This document shows positions 1-3,837 of a stretch of DNA of 6,473 nucleotides, one piece after another; position 1 is the first letter of the stretch; each line of letters opens with the position of its first letter. The notes below the pieces were generated by a model. That model was not told where the DNA came from, searched no databases, and worked only from the letters and a program-made list of their open reading frames with translations. The translations under genes and the position numbers were made by a program. The stretch covers positions 1-6,473 of the forward strand of contig JAHRXB010000011.1 in the NCBI GenBank assembly GCA_019104905.1, in the 5' to 3' direction. Source of the stretch: Bdellovibrio sp. GTDB lineage: Bacteria; Bdellovibrionota; Bdellovibrionia; Bdellovibrionales; Bdellovibrionaceae.

Positions 1-27
1 ACGAATCGAGAGATCAATTAAGTTCAT
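1..27 (-). CDS. N-terminal fragment of a probable RND-family efflux transporter (runs off the left edge)
   Basis: Only the first nine codons lie in the window, reading MNLIDLSIR on the minus strand with an ATG at 27-25. An AAAGGA ribosome binding site (38-33) lies five bases upstream of the ATG, which is a good spacing. RND inner-membrane pumps of the AcrB/HAE1 type characteristically begin with a short amphipathic stretch such as M-(N/K)-L-x-(D/E)-L-S-I-(R/K)-R-P-V-F just before the first membrane helix, and this peptide fits that pattern. The assignment rests on nine residues plus the ribosome binding site, so the family is a reasoned guess. The start codon itself is better supported than the function. 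It lies 73 bases downstream of the cytochrome gene on the same strand, and no clear terminator lies between them, so co-transcription is possible. Confidence 0.55.
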
Positions 28-32
28 AGAGG

Positions 33-38
33 TCCTTT
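33..38 (-). promoter_or_regulatory. Ribosome binding site of the left-edge gene
   Basis: On the minus strand the sequence AAAGGA is followed by five bases and then the ATG at 27-25. It is the main support for calling a translation start this close to the window edge. The rest of the gap between this gene and the cytochrome (about 39-100) shows no convincing terminator or promoter. Confidence 0.55.
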
Positions 39-100
39 CGGGCGCCTTTAATTTCCAACTGATGCGGGTCGTGAGTCAACCTAAGGAGTTGAAGGGGAGT

Positions 101-454
101 TTAGTGGGCCTTATCGGGAGTGGGTTCTTTGAAATCAGGACGAAGTTTGCCGCGATGACACATATAGCATGTGGACATGGGGCCTTTTTTTCCGTCAAAG
201 CCGTTGTCTTTGAGCATCTGAGTGATTTTCATGTGCTCTTTTCCAACTTGAAAGGCCTTCTTGGAATCTTCGCGGAAATTCGTCACATTGTGGCACTCTG
301 TGCAAGTCACACCCAGCTCACGCGAGATCGTGATCATTTCTTCACGAATCTTCTCTTCTTTAGTTACAAACTGAGTGACAGACTCCGCATGAACCTGTGA
401 AACAAAAAGAAAAAAAAGAAGAGGTACGCCGTACCTTTTTGAAGCGCGCTGCAT
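101..454 (-). CDS. Exported dihaem c-type cytochrome, reaction-centre cytochrome-like (CytoC_RC family)
   Basis: This 117-residue protein has a signal peptide: a basic start (QRASKRYG), a hydrophobic core at about 9-19 and a probable cleavage site after VHA (residue 23). It should therefore be periplasmic. Two haem-binding motifs are visible, CTECH at 51-55 and CYMCH at 96-100. Each follows a helix with methionines (M40; M75/M80) that could be the sixth iron ligand. The pattern LGV-C-CH, then F-D-K-M, then C-CHRG-P matches the repeat of the photosynthetic reaction-centre cytochrome subunit family, which also occurs as small stand-alone proteins in non-photosynthetic bacteria. Here it holds one two-haem unit instead of the four haems of the classical subunit. 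The likely role is electron transfer in the periplasm, with unknown partner. The start is preceded by only a weak AGAGAAG-like ribosome binding site. It is divergent from glyQS. Confidence 0.88.
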   Translation of the reverse strand: MQRASKRYGVPLLFFLFVSQVHAESVTQFVTKEEKIREEMITISRELGVTCTECHNVTNFREDSKKAFQVGKEHMKITQMLKDNGFDGKKGPMSTCYMCHRGKLRPDFKEPTPDKAH

Positions 455-506
455 AAATATAGCTTCTCTAAGACCTCGTCCGAGATCAAGTAGGGCGCCC
501 GTTTTC

Positions 507-536
507 TTGACTGCTTCTAGACCGAAGTGTAACCAT
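507..536 (+). promoter_or_regulatory. Possible promoter of glyQS
   Basis: TTGACT at 507-512 matches the -35 consensus in five of six positions. Eighteen bases on, AACCAT (531-536) is a poor -10 hexamer but has an upstream TG one base away (528-529), as in extended -10 promoters. The position, about 50 bases before the preferred glyQS start, is sensible. The -10 box is weak, so this is tentative. No convincing promoter for the divergent cytochrome was found in the same gap. An 8-bp palindrome, GGGCGCCC, lies at 493-500 with no known meaning. Confidence 0.3.
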
Positions 537-575
537 TAGAGGTCGTCCCAGAAATGACTTCTAGAGATATACCTT

Positions 576-579
576 GGAG
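576..579 (+). promoter_or_regulatory. Ribosome binding site that decides the glyQS start
   Basis: GGAG sits seven bases before the ATG at 587. The alternative ATG at 554 has only AGAGG (538-542), eleven bases away. Together with the usual N-terminus of the family, this favours 587. Confidence 0.6.
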
Positions 580-586
580 CCTCTGT

Positions 587-1927
587 ATGAAAATTAAGCA
601 CTGCGAGGATTTAAACACCCTTGTCAGCCTCAGTAAACGTCGTGGATTTGTTTTTCAATCAAGCGAGATCTATGGAGGTCTTGGCAGTTGTTGGGATTAT
701 GGTCCCTTAGGTTCTTTGATGAAGCTCAATGTGAAGCGTGCTTGGTGGAATGCCATGACTCGCCGAGCGGACATTGTGGGTCTAGATGCCGCGATCCTGA
801 TGCATCCCACGGTTTGGAAAGCGTCTGGACACGTCGATGGGTTCAGTGACCCTTTGGTTGACTGTAAAGATTGTAAAACTCGCTTCCGCGCGGACAATAC
901 GGATTCTTATATCAATGAAAAGAAGTGTCCTAATTGTGGCAGCAAGAACTTGTCGGAAGAAAGAAACTTCAATTTGATGTTTAAAACTCACATGGGTCCT
1001 TTGGAGGATTCAGGAAGCGTGATCTATTTGCGCCCTGAAACCGCTCAAGGTCACTTTGTGAATTTCCAGAACTGTCAGCAATCGTCTCGTTATAAAATCC
1101 CCTTCGGGATTGCTGCGATCGGAAAGTCTTTCCGTAACGAAATCACGCCTGGAAACTTTATCTTCCGTACGCGTGAATTCGAACAAATGGAAATGCAATA
1201 TTTCGTGAAGCCGGGGACGGATGAGAAGTATTTTAAAGAGTGGAAAGAAACTCGTTGGAACTTCTATATCAAGTATGGTTTGAAACCTGAAAACTTGCGT
1301 TTCAAAGATCACGATAAGTTGGCTCACTATGCTCGCGCCGCTGTGGATGTTGAGTTTAAATTCCCTATGGGCTTCTCAGAGCTTGAAGGTATTCACAATC
1401 GTTCGGACTTTGACTTGTCTCAACACTCGAAGTTTTCTGGAAAAAATCTGGAGTACTTCGATGAAGCCAACAAAGAGAAATACATTCCGTATGTGATTGA
1501 AACCGCCGTGGGTTGTGATCGTTTGTTCTTGGCCTTTATGTGCGATGCGTACCGTGAGGAAGTGAGCACTGACGAGGCTGGCAAAGAAGATGTTCGCGTG
1601 GTGATGGGGCTGCATCCAGAGATTGCTCCCTACAAAGTAGCGATTTTGCCGTTGTCGAAGAAGGAAGAGTTGACCTCGATTGCTGAAAAATTGCGCGATC
1701 AACTGGCGGAGGACTTTGATGTCACTTACGATGAAACGGCTTCTATCGGGAAGCGTTACCGTCGTCAGGATGAAATTGGGACTCCTTTCTGTGTGACCGT
1801 CGACTTTGACACCTTGAATGATCAGGCTGTCACGGTTCGTCATCGCGACAAAATGACCCAAGAACGTGTTTCCATGTCTCAATTGAATGCCTATGTGGCA
1901 GGGAAGTTGAAATCCTTTAATCAGTAA
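587..1927 (+). CDS. glyQS: Glycine--tRNA ligase, single-chain dimeric (alpha2) type
   Basis: This cytoplasmic class II synthetase charges tRNA-Gly with glycine using ATP. From the start at 587 it has 446 residues, usual for bacterial alpha2-type enzymes such as that of Thermus. The in-frame ATG at 554 would add 11 residues with no family counterpart and a poorer ribosome binding site. Visible landmarks in 446-residue numbering are: [16 protein letters not shown] (16-31), the typical N-terminal signature; DYGPLG (37-42); a zinc-type insert with CxxC pairs at 93/96 and 114/117; the RPETAQG signature (149-155); the motif 2 region with FRNEITP (182-188) and [14 protein letters not shown] (193-206); a motif 3 region with ETAVGCDR (305-312); and a C-terminal anticodon-binding domain (about 338-446) starting [14 protein letters not shown] and containing [13 protein letters not shown]. 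No damage is seen. It appears monocistronic: a hairpin follows and the next operon has its own promoter. Confidence 0.97.
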   Translation: MKIKHCEDLNTLVSLSKRRGFVFQSSEIYGGLGSCWDYGPLGSLMKLNVKRAWWNAMTRRADIVGLDAAILMHPTVWKASGHVDGFSDPLVDCKDCKTRFRADNTDSYINEKKCPNCGSKNLSEERNFNLMFKTHMGPLEDSGSVIYLRPETAQGHFVNFQNCQQSSRYKIPFGIAAIGKSFRNEITPGNFIFRTREFEQMEMQYFVKPGTDEKYFKEWKETRWNFYIKYGLKPENLRFKDHDKLAHYARAAVDVEFKFPMGFSELEGIHNRSDFDLSQHSKFSGKNLEYFDEANKEKYIPYVIETAVGCDRLFLAFMCDAYREEVSTDEAGKEDVRVVMGLHPEIAPYKVAILPLSKKEELTSIAEKLRDQLAEDFDVTYDETASIGKRYRRQDEIGTPFCVTVDFDTLNDQAVTVRHRDKMTQERVSMSQLNAYVAGKLKSFNQ

Positions 1928-1942
1928 TCTTTAGTTATGACC

Positions 1943-1976
1943 TGGATCAGGCTGCCGAGAGAAGTGGCCTGATTCA
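1943..1976 (+). terminator. Probable rho-independent terminator of glyQS
   Basis: An inverted repeat begins 15 bases after the glyQS stop. The core arms ATCAGGC (1946-1952) and GCCTGAT (1967-1973) pair perfectly and extend with a few G-T pairs to about 13 bp around an eight-base loop. The T-rich tail is imperfect: CTTT follows at once, but the best run of six T lies some 15 bases further on (1992-1997). It is probably a terminator, or an mRNA 3'-end stabilising hairpin. Confidence 0.55.
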
Positions 1977-2062
1977 CTTTCCGGGTGTTTCTTTTTTCAG
2001 GAATCCATCAAATTAAAGTTACATTTTTGTTGATATTGGCCCGTGTCAATGTGTCTTTCGCT

Positions 2063-2091
2063 TTGCCATCTCCTGGACCATGGTCTGTAAT
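2063..2091 (+). promoter_or_regulatory. Sigma70-type promoter of the TolQ/ExbD/TPR operon
   Basis: TTGCCA (2063-2068) and TGTAAT (2086-2091) each match five of six consensus bases and are separated by the ideal 17 bases. Transcription should start around 2097-2099. This leaves an untranslated leader of only about 16 bases, mostly taken up by the GGAGG ribosome binding site at 2103-2107, seven bases before the ATG. An A/T-rich stretch at about 2009-2036 lies upstream. The start site has not been mapped; the call is by consensus and position. Confidence 0.65.
2076..2085. promoter_or_regulatory. Perfect 10-bp palindrome in the promoter spacer (candidate operator)
   Basis: GACCATGGTC is a perfect palindrome lying between the -35 and -10 boxes and touching the -10 box. 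A regulator bound there would directly affect polymerase. A 10-bp palindrome is expected a few times by chance in a window of this size, so only the position makes it notable. No regulator gene is visible nearby. Confidence 0.3.
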
Positions 2092-2114
2092 CTTTAGCGA
2101 CTGGAGGGGAAATT

Positions 2115-2819
2115 ATGGAATTTCTAACTAAAATGGCTCAGGCGTTTGAACATGGTGGATTCTGGATGTGGCCAATCTTGCTCATCCAAGTAACTTCTAT
2201 CGCAATCATTATCGAGAGAGCATACGCTCTATTTGTTCGTCGTAAAACGAACCAAACCGAATTTGCTCTTGGATTTGAAGAGTCTATTCGTCGTGGCGAA
2301 ATGGATGCAATCATCTCTAAAGCACAGGGAATGTCTGCACAGTATCCCGTAGCTCGTGCGATCGCGGCCGGTGCAATGGCTGCTCGTAACTTGGGTGGTA
2401 AAGAAGAGATCCAAGGCAAAATGGACGAAGTTCTTCTTGAAGAAAACGCTCACCTTGATCACCGCACGGCTTTCTTGTCGATGCTTGGTAACGTGGCGAC
2501 GTTGACAGGTCTTCTTGGAACGATCACAGGTATGATCAAATCTTTCGCGGCTGTGGCTTTTGCGAATCCAGCGGACAAAGCGTCTTTGCTTTCTGCAGGT
2601 ATCTCTGAAGCGATGAATGCGACAGCTTACGGATTGATCGCAGCGATTCCAGCACTTGTGGCTTATGCAATCTTGCAAAACCGTGCGAATCGTTTGGCTG
2701 AAGACTTGAACCAAGGTGGACTCAAAGTTTACAACTGGTTGAGCTATGCTTACGAACCGATCACTTCTTATTCAATCAAGACTTCTAAATCAGAGCGCAA
2801 CACTGAAGTGAACGCGTAA
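2115..2819 (+). CDS. MotA/TolQ/ExbB-family proton channel protein (AglR-like)
   Basis: This is a 234-residue inner-membrane protein of the TolQ/ExbB/MotA family. In this family it forms the ring around an ExbD/TolR dimer and turns proton flow into movement. Three membrane segments are visible: about 15-40, 119-146 and 162-188, with the usual large cytoplasmic loop between the first and second. The hallmark stretch LTGLLGTITGM (130-140) and the third-helix motif GISEAMNATAYGLIAAIPA (162-180) are intact. They include T136, E165 and T170, which line up with the proton-path Thr, Glu and Thr of ExbB. The start has a strong GGAGG seven bases upstream. It is the first gene of the operon, followed after 16 bases by an ExbD-like gene. 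One TolQ-like plus two ExbD-like genes resembles AglR-AglQ-AglS of Myxococcus gliding. ExbB for TonB-dependent uptake and TolQ for division are alternatives, but no TonB, TolA, TolB or Pal is seen. Confidence 0.93.
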   Translation: MEFLTKMAQAFEHGGFWMWPILLIQVTSIAIIIERAYALFVRRKTNQTEFALGFEESIRRGEMDAIISKAQGMSAQYPVARAIAAGAMAARNLGGKEEIQGKMDEVLLEENAHLDHRTAFLSMLGNVATLTGLLGTITGMIKSFAAVAFANPADKASLLSAGISEAMNATAYGLIAAIPALVAYAILQNRANRLAEDLNQGGLKVYNWLSYAYEPITSYSIKTSKSERNTEVNA

Positions 2820-2835
2820 GCTTTAAGAGGTTTTT

Positions 2836-3291
2836 ATGAAACACTCTAAAAAGCATTTGGATTTCGAAGTAAACCTTATTCCGTTCATTGACTTGTTGTC
2901 AGTGTCGATCTGCTTTCTTTTGATCACCGCAGTGTGGTTGAACGTGGGATCGATGAACGTGAAACAAGCCGTCGGCGGTCAAGCTCAAGAGGACACAAAG
3001 AAAAGTCCCTTGGTGTGGATCCGTATGACGCCAAAAGGGGATCTGGATCTGGAAGTGCAACAGAGCTCTCTGGTTCCTGCTTCTTTGCGTAAGTTTCGTG
3101 TTTCTCAACAAGACAATAAGGTGAATTGGGATGGTTTAGAGAAGGCCTTGGCTAATTTAAAGCAAGTGGACCCTTCTTTGAATACCGGACTGATTCAGCC
3201 CACAGCTTCGACAGCTTATGAAGAAATCATCGATGTGATGGATAAGCTGAAGAAGAGCGGAATGACGGATTTGGGCGTTTCTCCTTTATAG
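2836..3291 (+). CDS. ExbD/TolR-family proton channel subunit, first copy
   Basis: This 151-residue protein has a short cytoplasmic tail, one membrane helix (about 16-37) and a periplasmic domain, the standard ExbD/TolR layout and length. The helix opens with NLIPFIDLLSVS. D19 is in the place of the essential proton-carrying Asp of TolR/ExbD. The end of the protein (TAYEEIIDVMDKLKKSGMTDLGVSPL) matches the usual closing helix and strand of the family. The linker and early periplasmic part (about 42-100) are more divergent. A GAGG ribosome binding site lies five bases before the ATG. It sits 16 bases after the TolQ-like gene and 10 bases before a second ExbD-like gene. It should partner with the TolQ-like protein, probably as a heterodimer with the second copy, as proposed for AglQ/AglS; the pairing is inference. 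Confidence 0.9.
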   Translation: MKHSKKHLDFEVNLIPFIDLLSVSICFLLITAVWLNVGSMNVKQAVGGQAQEDTKKSPLVWIRMTPKGDLDLEVQQSSLVPASLRKFRVSQQDNKVNWDGLEKALANLKQVDPSLNTGLIQPTASTAYEEIIDVMDKLKKSGMTDLGVSPL

Positions 3292-3301
3292 TGGGGGTTT
3301 T

Positions 3302-3799
3302 GTGATTTCAGACGGCATTTTAAAGCAGTCGGTGTTGCTGGGGACTTTAGAGGGACACTCTATTATCAGTCCTCGCGGCGCTAAATTGAAAAGACATATT
3401 GCTGCGGATCTTCTTCTGACGGCGTTGATCGATGCGTTCTCTATTCTTGTCATCTTCCTTTTGATGAACTTCTCCAGCACGGGCGAAATTTTGATGATCG
3501 GTAAAAATCAAGAGCTTCCAAAAGCTCATTTGGCCGATGTTCTTGAAAGAAACCCAGTTATCAAAGTGGACGATGGCAAAATCTATATTGAAGACAAAGT
3601 TGTGACGGCAGAAACGATCACGGCGGAACTTTTGGAGCTTCGTAAGAAGTACCAAGAGCTTCATCCGAATGAGGCCTTCCCGGGAATCGCGACGATCCAA
3701 GCCGATCGCCGAGTGAAGTACGAGTTCTTGAACCAGATTATTCTGGGCATGAACCAGGCGGGATACAGCGATATCAAATTCGCGGTGGTTCTCAAGTAG
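3302..3799 (+). CDS. ExbD/TolR-family proton channel subunit, second copy (GTG start)
   Basis: This 165-residue protein has a cytoplasmic N-terminal part of about 32 residues, longer than usual, ending in a basic cluster (KLKRH, 28-32). One membrane helix follows at about 33-57, with LIDAFSILVIFLL and D44 as the likely proton-carrying Asp. The periplasmic ExbD domain has the usual features: VDDGKIYIEDKVV (88-100), IQADRRVKYEFLNQI (132-146) and the ending AGYSDIKFAVVLK. The start codon is GTG, behind a G-rich run (3293-3297) only four bases away. No ATG exists before the membrane helix, so GTG is the reasonable start. The weak start and the 10-base gap suggest translation coupled to the gene before. 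It is clearly different in sequence from the first copy, so the pair is not a recent duplication. Confidence 0.9.
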   Translation: MISDGILKQSVLLGTLEGHSIISPRGAKLKRHIAADLLLTALIDAFSILVIFLLMNFSSTGEILMIGKNQELPKAHLADVLERNPVIKVDDGKIYIEDKVVTAETITAELLELRKKYQELHPNEAFPGIATIQADRRVKYEFLNQIILGMNQAGYSDIKFAVVLK

Positions 3800-3819
3800 T
3801 CGGGGTGAAGTTGTTTTTA

Positions 3820-3836
3820 GAGACGGAGGGGGTCTC
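3820..3836 (+). promoter_or_regulatory. Hairpin presenting the Shine-Dalgarno sequence of the TPR gene in its loop
   Basis: GAGAC (3820-3824) and GTCTC (3832-3836) are perfectly complementary. They flank a seven-base loop, GGAGGGG (3825-3831), which is the ribosome binding site of the TPR gene starting at 3838. The stem ends just one base before the ATG. The structure could set the translation rate or be a target for an RNA-binding protein. The stem is short (5 bp), so it may also be chance. The ribosome binding site itself is certain enough: GGAGG is eight bases before the ATG at 3838 and eleven before the next ATG at 3841, which favours 3838. Confidence 0.45.
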
Positions 3837-3837
3837 G

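Noticed and set aside
28..60. The stem around AGGTCC-TTTC-GGGCGCCT followed by TTTAATTT as a plus-strand terminator of an upstream gene
   Set aside because: It needs a bulge and a G-T pair, and it overlaps the ribosome binding site of the minus-strand gene. No upstream plus-strand gene can be demonstrated.
2..400. A plus-strand open frame opposite the cytochrome gene (possible start at 62)
   Set aside because: It lies antisense to a gene with a signal peptide and two CXXCH motifs. It shows no recognisable domain and no good ribosome binding site.
40..500. GGGCGCC at 40-46 and GGGCGCCC at 493-500 as a shared binding site
   Set aside because: Two short G/C-rich matches in different contexts are easily due to chance. 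They have no consistent placement relative to a promoter.
455..586. A T-box or other riboswitch controlling glyQS
   Set aside because: The leader is far too short, and no T-box sequence or specifier stem is visible.
2009..2058. An alternative sigma28 or sigma54 promoter (TAAAGTT at 2014; TTGGCCC at 2036)
   Set aside because: No GCCGATAA-like -10 follows the TAAAG at the right distance, and there is no GC at the required distance after the GG. The sigma70-like pair downstream fits better.
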